A stretch of 64,000 nucleotides of DNA, from positions 25,272 to 89,271 of the forward strand of contig NZ_JANFYN010000003.1 in NCBI RefSeq assembly GCF_024460475.1. Direction: 5' to 3'. The position numbers were made by a program, and so were the translations under genes. This document shows, one piece after another, positions 26,945 through 34,522 of the stretch. The number at the start of each line of letters is the position of its first letter. The stretch's first letter is position 1. Source of the DNA: Holdemanella sp. MSK.7.32. Lineage in GTDB: Bacteria; Bacillota_I; Bacilli_A; Erysipelotrichales; Erysipelotrichaceae. The notes below the pieces were generated by a model, which saw only the letters and a list, made by a program, of their open reading frames with translations, did not search any database and was not told where the DNA came from.

Positions 26945-28222
26945 GTTTTCAATAAATTCAAATTCAAAGCCTAATAAACGTACTGTATCTCCATCTTGAC
27001 ATCCAGCTTCTCTTAAGGCTGTATCAATTCCAAGATAACGCATCTTATTGGCAAATAAATAGAAGTCTTCTTCTGTATTCAACTTATTGATGTCAAATAC
27101 ACGCTCAAGTTTAGGACCTGAAACATTCCATACGCCATCCTCTTCTTTTTCAATAATGATGTCTTTCTTCTTCTCTTCAAATGTATACATAACACCTGTC
27201 TCACCTGTATCTTCCGTAATTGGGAATGCTGGTGTTGTCGCAAGAAGATCGGCTGCTTTTCTTAGTACCGGGTCTAAGCCTTCATGAATAATCGTTGTTG
27301 TTTCATATACTGGAATATCAGGATACTTTTCTTTAAAACGACGAACATTTTCTTCGGCATTTTCCATATCCATTTTATTTGCGACAACGATTTGTGGTCT
27401 TTCCAACAAACGAATTTGATAAGACTTCAACTCATTATTAATGACTTCATAATCATTTAATGGATCTCTTCCATCTTCTGCACCCATATCAATAACGTGA
27501 ATAATAACACAACATCTTTCAATGTGACGCAAGAACTGGTGACCTAAACCTTTACCATCACTTGCTCCTTCAATAAGTCCTGGTAAATCGGCTAGTACAA
27601 AGCTTCTTCCATCTCCGGTTTGTACAACCCCAACATTTGGTGTGATTGTCGTAAATGGATAATCTCCAATTTCTGGACGCGCTTTACTAACAGCATCTAG
27701 GAATGTAGATTTTCCTACACTAGGGAATCCTACCAATCCAACATCGGCAAGTACTCTAAGTTCTACAATACAATCAAATTCTTCACCCAATATACCTTGT
27801 TCTGCATATTTTGGTGCTGTATTATGACTTGATCTAAAATGCCAGTTACCACGACCTCCACGACCACCATGTGCTACAACTTGGCGTTGGTGTGGTTTTG
27901 TCAAGTCAGCAAGTACTTGATTATTATCACTTCTCTTTACAATCGTTCCTAATGGAACTTTTACTACTTTATGTTCTCCATTGGCTCCGTGCATTTTTTT
28001 GTTTTTACCTTTTTCACCTGGAGTTGCGATAATTTTACGATGATAACGTAAATCTAAAAGTGTTGTCATTCCTGGATCGGCTTCAAAAATGACATCTCCG
28101 CCGTTACCTCCATCGCCTCCAAAAGGTCCACCATAGGCAACATATTTCTCATGGCGAAAACTTACTAAACCATCTCCACCTTTACCTGCTTTTATATGAA
28201 CTTTGACCTGATCTACAAACAT
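26942..28222 (-). CDS. obg: Obg-family GTPase
   Basis: 426 aa. Essential ribosome-assembly and stress-linked GTPase. A glycine-rich Obg domain (residues 1-158, e.g. GGDGGNGGDV) is followed by the G domain with GFPSVGKST (about 166), DLPGLIEGAS and NKMDM, and a C-terminal OCT domain (about 345-426). The gene order L21-Prp-L27-Obg is conserved in Firmicutes. Confidence 0.96.
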   Translation of the reverse strand: MFVDQVKVHIKAGKGGDGLVSFRHEKYVAYGGPFGGDGGNGGDVIFEADPGMTTLLDLRYHRKIIATPGEKGKNKKMHGANGEHKVVKVPLGTIVKRSDNNQVLADLTKPHQRQVVAHGGRGGRGNWHFRSSHNTAPKYAEQGILGEEFDCIVELRVLADVGLVGFPSVGKSTFLDAVSKARPEIGDYPFTTITPNVGVVQTGDGRSFVLADLPGLIEGASDGKGLGHQFLRHIERCCVIIHVIDMGAEDGRDPLNDYEVINNELKSYQIRLLERPQIVVANKMDMENAEENVRRFKEKYPDIPVYETTTIIHEGLDPVLRKAADLLATTPAFPITEDTGETGVMYTFEEKKKDIIIEKEEDGVWNVSGPKLERVFDINKLNTEEDFYLFANKMRYLGIDTALREAGCQDGDTVRLLGFEFEFIEN

Positions 28223-28244
28223 ATATACCCTCCTTTCTTTCTCA

Positions 28245-28272
28245 TTAAAAAAGATCCCAGCAACGGGATCTT
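28245..28272 (-). terminator. Terminator of rplU-prp-rpmA
   Basis: AAGATCCC/GGGATCTT stem (28251-28258 and 28265-28272) followed on the minus strand by T's. Confidence 0.7.
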
Positions 28273-28286
28273 AAATTTCACACTTG

Positions 28287-28571
28287 TTAAGCTTGTGGAT
28301 AAACAGAAACTTTCTTTTTATCTTTACCAAGACGTTCGTATTTAACAACACCGTTAACTAATGCGAACAATGTATCATCAGCACCACGTCCTACGTTAGT
28401 TCCTGGATGAATTTTTGTTCCACGTTGACGATAAATAATGCTTCCAGCGTGACAAGATTGTCCATCAGCTAATTTAGCTCCTAAACGTTTTGAGTGAGAA
28501 TCACGACCGTTCTTTGTAGAACCAACTCCCTTTTTAGAAGCGAATAACTGTAAGTCTAATTTTAATAACAT
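28287..28571 (-). CDS. rpmA: 50S ribosomal protein L27 with cleavable N-terminus
   Basis: 94 aa. L27 reaches the peptidyl-transferase centre. As in Firmicutes, the protein begins MLLKLDLQLF before the mature ASKKGVGSTKNGRDS sequence. The extra N-terminus must be removed between Phe10 and Ala11 by the Prp protease encoded next door. GGAGGTG precedes the ATG. Confidence 0.97.
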   Translation of the reverse strand: MLLKLDLQLFASKKGVGSTKNGRDSHSKRLGAKLADGQSCHAGSIIYRQRGTKIHPGTNVGRGADDTLFALVNGVVKYERLGKDKKKVSVYPQA

Positions 28572-28574
28572 TTT

Positions 28575-28889
28575 TTACACCTCCTGTACTTGTATGTATT
28601 TAGGATAACTCTCTTCAATACTTTGAAACTGAACCAATAGCGTATTCAATATGATTTGTAGTTCAGCACATTCCGTATTGTTTATTTCTAATTCAACATC
28701 TCCTGCATCTACTTTATAAGAAATGAAACTTAAATAGCCAAGCTGTGCGATTGCGTTAATACCACCAATAATAATGGTACTGGCTGCAGAACAGACGATA
28801 TCTTTTCCATACTGATCATACTCAGCATGTCCCTGCATAGAGATCAATGAAATCCCATGTTCATCTCTAGCAATTTTAATTTTAATCAT
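28575..28889 (-). CDS. prp: Ribosomal-processing cysteine protease Prp
   Basis: 104 aa. Removes the N-terminal extension of L27. The catalytic pair is His21 (QGHAEY) and Cys33 (DIVCSAAS), matching His22/Cys34 of Staphylococcus aureus Prp. It lies between rplU and rpmA, the standard arrangement in bacteria that have the L27 extension. Three bases separate it from each neighbour. Confidence 0.95.
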   Translation of the reverse strand: MIKIKIARDEHGISLISMQGHAEYDQYGKDIVCSAASTIIIGGINAIAQLGYLSFISYKVDAGDVELEINNTECAELQIILNTLLVQFQSIEESYPKYIQVQEV

Positions 28890-28891
28890 AA

Positions 28892-29194
28892 TTAAGCTTC
28901 GATAGCTTCAATTTTTACACGAGTGTAAGGTTGACGGTGTCCTTGTTTACGACGTGTTGAAGATTTTTTGGCTTTATATTTCACGATAGTGATTTTCTTT
29001 CCTTTGCCTTGTTTTTCAACAACACCAGTTACCTTTGCACCTTCTACGAATGGTTTACCAAATTTTCCATCAGCGTATAATACTTTGTCAAATGTAACTG
29101 TGTCTCCTTCGTTAGCTTCTAATTTTTCAACGAAGATAACAGCATCCTTTTCAACACGGATCTGTTTTCCACCAGTTTCGATAATTGCGTACAT
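28892..29194 (-). CDS. rplU: 50S ribosomal protein L21
   Basis: 100 aa. Typical L21 start MYAIIETGGKQIRVEKD, a middle with DTVTFDKVLY, and a basic C-terminus KYKAKKSSTRRKQGHRQPYTRVKI that binds 23S rRNA. GGAGGTG lies before the ATG. First gene of the rplU-prp-rpmA operon, downstream of a probable autoregulatory leader. Confidence 0.97.
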   Translation of the reverse strand: MYAIIETGGKQIRVEKDAVIFVEKLEANEGDTVTFDKVLYADGKFGKPFVEGAKVTGVVEKQGKGKKITIVKYKAKKSSTRRKQGHRQPYTRVKIEAIEA

Positions 29195-29312
29195 GTGTGC
29201 ACCTCCTATTCATTCTTTTTTCACATTTAGCTTGATACTCGCCATCAAGGTGTGAAATTTCAACTTAAAACCTTTTCTGGGCGGTTGCAAGTCCATACAC
29301 GGAGTTTGCAAC
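29195..29312 (-). ncRNA. Probable L21 leader (5' UTR autoregulatory structure)
   Basis: The transcript between the promoter and rplU is about 115 bases. It contains GGCGAGTATCAAGC, TTTCACACC, and the hairpin-forming GTTGCAAACTCCG...GACTTGCAAC (about 29285-29312). Firmicutes rplU mRNAs carry a conserved L21-binding leader here. Position and structure fit, but I have not run a covariance model. Confidence 0.5.
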
Positions 29313-29318
29313 ATTGAT

Positions 29319-29347
29319 ATTTTAAAGGATATAAAGCAATACGTCAA
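29319..29347 (-). promoter_or_regulatory. Promoter of rplU-prp-rpmA
   Basis: TTGACG (29342-29347), 17 bases, TAAAAT (29319-29324). Confidence 0.7.
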
Positions 29348-29400
29348 GTTAAAATTCTATTTTTTAGCTCTATGTTTTATACTGATAAACTGGAATTCGG

Positions 29401-30012
29401 CTATTTCCTTGCAACAATACTTATCCAATGATTTTTTGCATTTGAATACGTTTTGATCTCTGTAAAACCCGCTTCTTTCAAAGTGGCAACAAGTTGTTCA
29501 GATGTGTAAATCTTCATACCATTGATCATCTTTGTCCATTTTTCATCTGCGGCATTCGTTCCGTCACTCTCGTTACAAATCAGGAATATGCCTTCGCTTT
29601 TCAGCACACGATTGACCTCGGAAAAGCATTTTACTAATCCTGGCCAAAAGTAAACTGTTTCGAAGGCAGAAACATAATCAAAAGTCGCGTCAGAAAAGGG
29701 TATAGCAGATACATCTCCTTGAACTACATTACATTTCCCTTGTTTAATGGCGAGGGCGTTCAATTTTTGAGATTCTGCCACACTAACCTCAGAATAATCC
29801 ATTCCTGTCACGTGGCCATTTCTACATCTATCAAGCCAGACCGCAATATTTGCTCCGCCGCCACAGCCGACATCCAGCACTACAGCATCAGACTTCGCGG
29901 AGATATTTGAGAATCCCCATTGCGATAATTTGGCGTGACCGGTGTTCATCATCTTCGTCATCAATTTTCCGCCGAAGCCTTGTGGCTTACGGGTATTTTC
30001 AAAAAATTTCAT
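29401..30012 (-). CDS. SAM-dependent methyltransferase, class I
   Basis: 203 aa. A Methyltransf_11-type fold with SAM motif I VVLDVGCGGGANI, motif II acidic VTGMDYSE, GDVSAIPFSDATFD and a post-motif VLKSEGIFLICNE. The substrate is unknown. The ATG at 30010-30012 has GGAGGAGG upstream. It looks richer in G+C and differently coded from its ribosomal neighbours (for example the stretch 29850-29890), and there is no terminator between it and the L21 promoter. With the next gene it probably forms a small acquired unit. Confidence 0.85.
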   Translation of the reverse strand: MKFFENTRKPQGFGGKLMTKMMNTGHAKLSQWGFSNISAKSDAVVLDVGCGGGANIAVWLDRCRNGHVTGMDYSEVSVAESQKLNALAIKQGKCNVVQGDVSAIPFSDATFDYVSAFETVYFWPGLVKCFSEVNRVLKSEGIFLICNESDGTNAADEKWTKMINGMKIYTSEQLVATLKEAGFTEIKTYSNAKNHWISIVARK

Positions 30013-30072
30013 TACAGAATTCCTCCTCCACAAATACCGATTTCCTTACTTCTACAAACTGAAAGTTGTTTA

Positions 30073-30801
30073 TTAAACCTTTTTAACCTTAACCAACAAC
30101 ATCATAGGTCTACGCATTTCATCACACATTTCCGGCATACCCATCATATCTGCCGGAGGCATTGCTTCCTCAATAGCCTCAATTTGAAAACCACATTTTA
30201 TAAGTGGATTCAATATCTGCGTTAATGTGTGGTGCTGTTTAATTACTCGTTGACCAAGAAAATTGGTTTCTCTTTCGCCTGTGTAATAGTAATTGTCGAT
30301 TGGCCAATATTTAGGTTTCCCATTTTCATCATAAATCCAATCCTCATTAACACCTGCGGTGAAAGTCGGATGTTCAATGTTGAACAGGAAATCCCCACCT
30401 ACTTTTAATGTGCAATACACCTTTTGATAAACATTGGCTAAATTTTCAATATAGTGTAGTACCAAATTAGAAACAACTAGGTCATAAGTATTCTCAGGAT
30501 AAATGTATTCTTCAACACTGCAAACTTCATACTTGATTTTGTCATCAGAGTTATCAGCTACAGCTTTTGCAATCATTTTTTTACTACTATCAATACCAAG
30601 AATTTCAGCAGCTCCCATTTGTGCGGCATATTTGCAATGCCACCCGTAACCACATCCTAAATCCAAAACTTTTTTCCCCTGTAATTCGGGGAATAACGGT
30701 TGCAACTGATGCCACTCTCCAGCAGCTTTCAGACCATCTTTGCTTCTTCCCATTTCAGCATATGCGGCAAAAAATTCACTATTATCGTAAATATTTCTCA
30801 T
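30073..30801 (-). CDS. SAM-dependent methyltransferase, class I
   Basis: 242 aa. Motif I KVLDLGCGYGWHCKYAAQMGA, motif II EILGIDSSKKMI, and YDLVVSNLVLHYIENL place it among small-molecule methyltransferases. The C-terminus is Met-rich (MPPADMMGMPEMCDEMRRPMMLL). Substrate unknown. GGAGG precedes the ATG. Upstream, at 30855-30871, a dyad TTGTA-N7-TACAA lies near a TATTAT (30846-30851), a possible operator, though no regulator gene is adjacent. Co-directional with the smaller methyltransferase downstream (60 bases apart). Confidence 0.85.
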   Translation of the reverse strand: MRNIYDNSEFFAAYAEMGRSKDGLKAAGEWHQLQPLFPELQGKKVLDLGCGYGWHCKYAAQMGAAEILGIDSSKKMIAKAVADNSDDKIKYEVCSVEEYIYPENTYDLVVSNLVLHYIENLANVYQKVYCTLKVGGDFLFNIEHPTFTAGVNEDWIYDENGKPKYWPIDNYYYTGERETNFLGQRVIKQHHTLTQILNPLIKCGFQIEAIEEAMPPADMMGMPEMCDEMRRPMMLLVKVKKV

Positions 30802-30886
30802 TGATAATTACCTCCACAACTTCCGATTTATCTTTTTCTTCTTAAATAATACAATTGTACGAAGTATACAAATCATATTTTTAGAC

Positions 30887-31651
30887 TTAAATCACTAAGA
30901 TTCCTGCCATTTCCAAAATGATACAAAGAATAAATAAAATGACAATCAATAATACGGGTGAAAAACCTTTTTTTAATATCTTTGTACAACCAAAGAATAG
31001 ACATAAAGAAAGAACTCCAGGCAATACCATATCTAAATCCGATTGAATGTTAACTACATTGATTTGTACAAATCTCTGAACTAAAATTCCAACCACAAAC
31101 ATTCCGAGCATACTTGCAGCTAATGTTACGTTCTTTAAGAATGTATCCGATAAGTCCGTAATCAACTTAGTACCTTTCTTATAACCAAGCTCTTGTGTAA
31201 TCCAAAGAAAGCCAAAGCGAAGTACGTTCCATGCCACAAAGAAGAAAATAGGTCCTAGAATATTTTGTGATAAAGCTAATGATGCGCCAACGGCTGCAAG
31301 AATTGGACGCATTGTAAACCAGAATACTGGATCTCCTACACCTGCCAACGATCCCATCAAGCCAATCTTTACATCTTGAATGGATGTATTTGAAATATCA
31401 GCACCTTTTGCCTTTTCTTCTTCCATAGCCAAGACAATACCAACAATGGGAGCAGAAACATATGGATGTGTATTATAGAACTTTAAATGGCGCTCTACAG
31501 CCAAATCATAATCTTCTTTGTTTGGATATAATTCTTTCAATGCCGGAAGCAAGCCGTAGCACCAGCCACCATTTTGCATACACTCAAAGTTCCATGAACC
31601 TTGTAAATATTGATGGTTTAAACAAACCTTTAATCTTGTACTCTTTTTCAT
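30887..31651 (-). CDS. PTS mannose/fructose/sorbose family IID component
   Basis: 254 aa. Membrane component of a mannose-type phosphotransferase permease. Family features: CMQNGGWCYGLLPALKELYP, RHLKFYNTHPYVSAPIVGIVLAMEEEKA, GLMGSLAGVGDPVFW and C-terminal helices. Slightly short at the N-terminus versus the usual IID. The ATG at 31651 follows AGGTGG and nearly abuts the IIC gene. No IIA or IIB gene is present in the window, so the sugar and the phosphoryl donor are unknown. Confidence 0.9.
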   Translation of the reverse strand: MKKSTRLKVCLNHQYLQGSWNFECMQNGGWCYGLLPALKELYPNKEDYDLAVERHLKFYNTHPYVSAPIVGIVLAMEEEKAKGADISNTSIQDVKIGLMGSLAGVGDPVFWFTMRPILAAVGASLALSQNILGPIFFFVAWNVLRFGFLWITQELGYKKGTKLITDLSDTFLKNVTLAASMLGMFVVGILVQRFVQINVVNIQSDLDMVLPGVLSLCLFFGCTKILKKGFSPVLLIVILFILCIILEMAGILVI

Positions 31652-31660
31652 ATAAACCAC

Positions 31661-32437
31661 CTACTCATAATCATTTAAGATGTCCCCTAACGGATCATCA
31701 CTTGTCTTATTCGATTTTTCTTTCGCATTCAACAACATATATAGCCAAACTAAACCACCACCAATAAAGCATAACGATAGTAAAGACAAGCTTGTCATGC
31801 ATGCCAAACCAAATCCAATCATAAAGAATGGATATGTAAATTTAGAGCCTAATACATTCGCTACAATCGCAAAGCCAACCACACAAACGACTCCAGAACC
31901 AATCAATAATCCTTTATAAATTGAAACAGGAATCATTTCCAAGATTGAACAAATCACGGATGAAGGGATCAATAATAATACAACCGTCGGAATTAAAACA
32001 CGAATTCCTTGCATACAAATGCCAATCCATTGATAATAAGAAACTTTCTTTGTTTCGTCCATTTTATGTACAAGTTGGATTGCTAAATTACGACATACCT
32101 TTGTCAAAGATAAACCAACTAAAGATAATGGAATTGCCAATGCAATACTAAACGCAATCACATATCTAGCTTCAATTGCACTTTCAAGTCCATGAATCAT
32201 CAATATAGATGAAATCACACTCGCTAAACATACATCGGGTGCAACGGCCGCACCAATATTGGCCCACCCTAAGGCAATCAATTGTAAAGATCCACCTAAT
32301 AATAATCCTTCTGCTAAATGGTTTGTCACTAAACCAATTAAAGTACAGGCAACAATGGGTTGATGAAATTCAAACTCATCCAAGATGCCTTCAATGCCTG
32401 CGACAAATGCCACAAGTAAAACTAAAATAGTCTGCAT
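31661..32437 (-). CDS. PTS mannose/fructose/sorbose family IIC component
   Basis: 258 aa integral membrane protein. MQTILVLLVAFVAGIEGILDEFEFHQPIVACTLIGLVTNH and GLLLGGSLQLIALGWANIGAAVAPD are the hallmark segments of mannose-family IIC. About seven helices; ends with a short charged tail. It is the first of the IIC-IID pair. IIAB partners must be encoded elsewhere (inference). Confidence 0.92.
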   Translation of the reverse strand: MQTILVLLVAFVAGIEGILDEFEFHQPIVACTLIGLVTNHLAEGLLLGGSLQLIALGWANIGAAVAPDVCLASVISSILMIHGLESAIEARYVIAFSIALAIPLSLVGLSLTKVCRNLAIQLVHKMDETKKVSYYQWIGICMQGIRVLIPTVVLLLIPSSVICSILEMIPVSIYKGLLIGSGVVCVVGFAIVANVLGSKFTYPFFMIGFGLACMTSLSLLSLCFIGGGLVWLYMLLNAKEKSNKTSDDPLGDILNDYE

Positions 32438-32446
32438 ACCTCTTCC

Positions 32447-32725
32447 TCATTTCTTTTTGATTTTTTTAAAATCCTTTGAATTTAAAAAATAATACAAGAT
32501 AAATGCCCATACAAGAAGGAGTACCGCACCTAATGATATAAATGCTTTGTAGTAAGGATAGGCAAAAATTGCTCCTACACTTAGAATCATGCCAACAAAA
32601 AGATAGGATACAAATTCCTGGATTACATCATAGATTTCTTGAAAACTGTATTGATTATGTGTAGCTTCATTTTCTTGTAGTCCATCATATACGCCTTGTG
32701 CAATATCTTTTAAAAACTTTTTCAT
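32447..32725 (-). CDS. Small two-helix membrane protein, function unknown
   Basis: 92 aa from the ATG at 32723-32725. The N-terminal half is polar (KKFLKDIAQGVYDGLQENEATHNQYSFQEIYDVIQEF) and is followed by two membrane helices (about residues 39-78) and a lysine-rich tail. I do not recognise a family. It precedes the PTS IIC gene by nine bases, so it may be co-transcribed with it. The -10 box TATATT (32732-32737, with extended TGG) ends six bases before the ATG and there is no usable Shine-Dalgarno site, so a leaderless transcript is likely. Confidence 0.7.
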   Translation of the reverse strand: MKKFLKDIAQGVYDGLQENEATHNQYSFQEIYDVIQEFVSYLFVGMILSVGAIFAYPYYKAFISLGAVLLLVWAFILYYFLNSKDFKKIKKK

Positions 32726-32740
32726 ACCTATAATATACCA

Positions 32741-32770
32741 CAAGAAAAGGCTTTCCCCTTAGGAAAAGCC
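32741..32770 (-). terminator. Terminator of the 58-aa membrane protein gene
   Basis: GGCTTTCCC/GGAAAAGCC stem (about 32749-32757 and 32762-32770) followed on the minus strand by TTTTCTT. Confidence 0.65.
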
Positions 32771-32774
32771 AAGA

Positions 32775-32951
32775 TTATTTATGATTCATCATTTTAAGTG
32801 CAATTCTAAGAATACAAATGCTCATTACCACAATCACAATTGAATTCAATAACCAAGTGTTGATTGTATGCGGTAGTTTATAAATAAAAACGGTACATGT
32901 GCAAAGTAGTAAAATAAAGATTTCTACAATGGAATTTTTAATCATAGTCAT
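32775..32951 (-). CDS. Small two-helix membrane protein (58 aa), function unknown
   Basis: 58 aa, two hydrophobic segments (about residues 8-25 and 33-52) joined by a short loop KLPHTINTWL. GGGAGGTACAGAT precedes the ATG at 32949-32951. Promoter TTGTAC-16-TATACT (32997-33002 and 32975-32980) lies upstream and a terminator follows, so it is a self-contained gene. No family recognised. Confidence 0.7.
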   Translation of the reverse strand: MTMIKNSIVEIFILLLCTCTVFIYKLPHTINTWLLNSIVIVVMSICILRIALKMMNHK

Positions 32952-32974
32952 ATCTGTACCTCCCTTACACCTTT

Positions 32975-33002
32975 AGTATAAAACGCTTTAAATAAAGTAC
33001 AA
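32975..33002 (-). promoter_or_regulatory. Promoter of the 58-aa membrane protein gene
   Basis: TTGTAC (32997-33002), 16 bases, TATACT (32975-32980). Confidence 0.55.
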
Positions 33003-33095
33003 TATGACTACATACGATTGAACAAACATTTATCCAACACTTAATTCATCCTTAATCTATGTTAATTATAATTTACATAAGAACCAATTTCTCAT

Positions 33096-33124
33096 TTGCA
33101 AGTTCTTTTAAAGAGGATTATCAT
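33096..33124 (+). promoter_or_regulatory. Promoter of the membrane GGDEF gene
   Basis: TTGCAA (33096-33101), 17 bases, TATCAT (33119-33124), 34 bases before the ATG. Confidence 0.65.
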
Positions 33125-33158
33125 TAAATTAACTAACCAAAAAGAAACGGAGTTTATT

Positions 33159-34283
33159 ATGATCAACATACCCGAGATACTAGTGGCAAACGGGACTGGT
33201 GCATTTTTAGTAATCTTCTTATTGTTATATCGAATTCGTATTGCGCAAACGAATCAGTTTGATGAAAAAGCCTATAACTTTATGCTTATAGTTACCTTTA
33301 TTGCCACGATCAATGAAACACTTAGTTTTATCATTGATGCACGCCCAGGTTTTATCCTTCATATTTTACAATATATCTCAAATACAATTTCTTCAGCTAG
33401 CTCAGGCATCATCGGATATTGTTGGTGTTTATTCGTAGAATATCATATTCATAGAAATTTTGAGCGCATCAAGAAGAAATCAAGAATCTTAGCCATTCCA
33501 TTGATCATTGCCACAATCTTGATCATTATCAATTTATTGGGAACGGGTATCATCTTTGATATTTCAAAGGAAAATGTATATACTCGTGGTCCCATGAATT
33601 TTATTTTATATATTTTTGTCTTTATTTATTATATCGAAAGTATATATACTGTTCATAAAGCTAAATATGATTCCATTTTAGTAGAATTCTTTCCCATTTA
33701 CTACGTTATCATCCCTTGTATGATCGGCACCATGATTCAAGGTTTCTTCTTTGGAGTTTCTACGATTTGGCTATGTGTCGCAATCGCATTTATCATAGTT
33801 TACATTGAAATTCAAATATCTATATCCTTTATTGATGATTTATCCGGACTTTACAATCGAAAATACATGAACCATTATCTGAATAAGCTACAAAACGATA
33901 AACCAAAACATGTATACGGATTCTTGATGGATATCAATGATTTTAAAGCCATCAATGATACATATGGACATTTAAAAGGTGATTATGCCCTCATACAGTT
34001 TGGTAAAATTCTACAACATTCGATTGATAAAGATTCAGTTGCCATTCGTATGGGTGGAGATGAATTTGTGATCTTTGCGAAACTCAAATCAGACGAAGAA
34101 GCCTTGGCTTTAAAGAAACAAATTAAATATAATGTTCGACAATTTAATTTAAAATCAAAAGAACCATTCCATTTATCTTTCTCGATTGGAATCGCAAAAT
34201 ACAACGGAAATATTGATACATTCTTATCTGCAATGGACGATTCCATGTATGAAGCTAAAAATATGCATCGTTTAATGCAGTAA
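33159..34283 (+). CDS. Membrane diguanylate cyclase (GGDEF)
   Basis: 374 aa. The N-terminal half has about six membrane helices (residues 5-225). The C-terminal GGDEF domain starts at DDLSGLYNRKYMN and has DINDFKAINDTYGHLKGDYAL and the intact signature RMGGDEFVIF, so it should make c-di-GMP. The allosteric RxxD site, nine residues before the signature in many cyclases, is absent (D..S here). The ATG at 33159 has ACGGAG upstream; the frame extends further but only through promoter sequence. No partner gene is adjacent; it is flanked by a terminator. Confidence 0.9.
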   Translation: MINIPEILVANGTGAFLVIFLLLYRIRIAQTNQFDEKAYNFMLIVTFIATINETLSFIIDARPGFILHILQYISNTISSASSGIIGYCWCLFVEYHIHRNFERIKKKSRILAIPLIIATILIIINLLGTGIIFDISKENVYTRGPMNFILYIFVFIYYIESIYTVHKAKYDSILVEFFPIYYVIIPCMIGTMIQGFFFGVSTIWLCVAIAFIIVYIEIQISISFIDDLSGLYNRKYMNHYLNKLQNDKPKHVYGFLMDINDFKAINDTYGHLKGDYALIQFGKILQHSIDKDSVAIRMGGDEFVIFAKLKSDEEALALKKQIKYNVRQFNLKSKEPFHLSFSIGIAKYNGNIDTFLSAMDDSMYEAKNMHRLMQ

Positions 34284-34285
34284 TC

Positions 34286-34310
34286 AAGGCGAGTTCATCG
34301 CCTTTTTTAT
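34286..34310 (+). terminator. Terminator of the membrane GGDEF gene
   Basis: AAGGCGA/TCGCCTT stem (34286-34292 and 34298-34304) followed by T's. Confidence 0.8.
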
Positions 34311-34314
34311 TTTG

Positions 34315-34349
34315 CACAAAAAAAGATGAGCAATTTTATTCACTCATCT
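34315..34349 (-). terminator. Terminator of metG and the 60-aa gene
   Basis: AGATGAG/CTCATCT stem (34324-34330 and 34343-34349, 12-base loop) followed on the minus strand by T's. Confidence 0.65.
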
Positions 34350-34522
34350 AGTTTATCGATTATTTTTTTAATGTAGTAGGTTCTTAATAAGCCAAAGATC
34401 AAGATACAGATTCCTACAATGGAAATGGCTTTTTCTTGATACAACAAGCCAAACACAAAGACGACAACGCCAAGTCCAGCCAGCTGTAATTGTTTAAAAA
34501 CAACCTTTTGTTTATCATTCAT
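34340..34522 (-). CDS. Small two-helix membrane protein, function unknown
   Basis: 60 aa. Two hydrophobic segments (residues 12-29 and 32-49) with a short polar turn (YQEKA) and a positively charged C-terminus. The start codon overlaps the metG stop in a TAATG arrangement, so it is translationally coupled to metG. No known family is recognised; an involvement in methionyl-tRNA synthesis is not indicated. Confidence 0.65.
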   Translation of the reverse strand: MNDKQKVVFKQLQLAGLGVVVFVFGLLYQEKAISIVGICILIFGLLRTYYIKKIIDKLDE

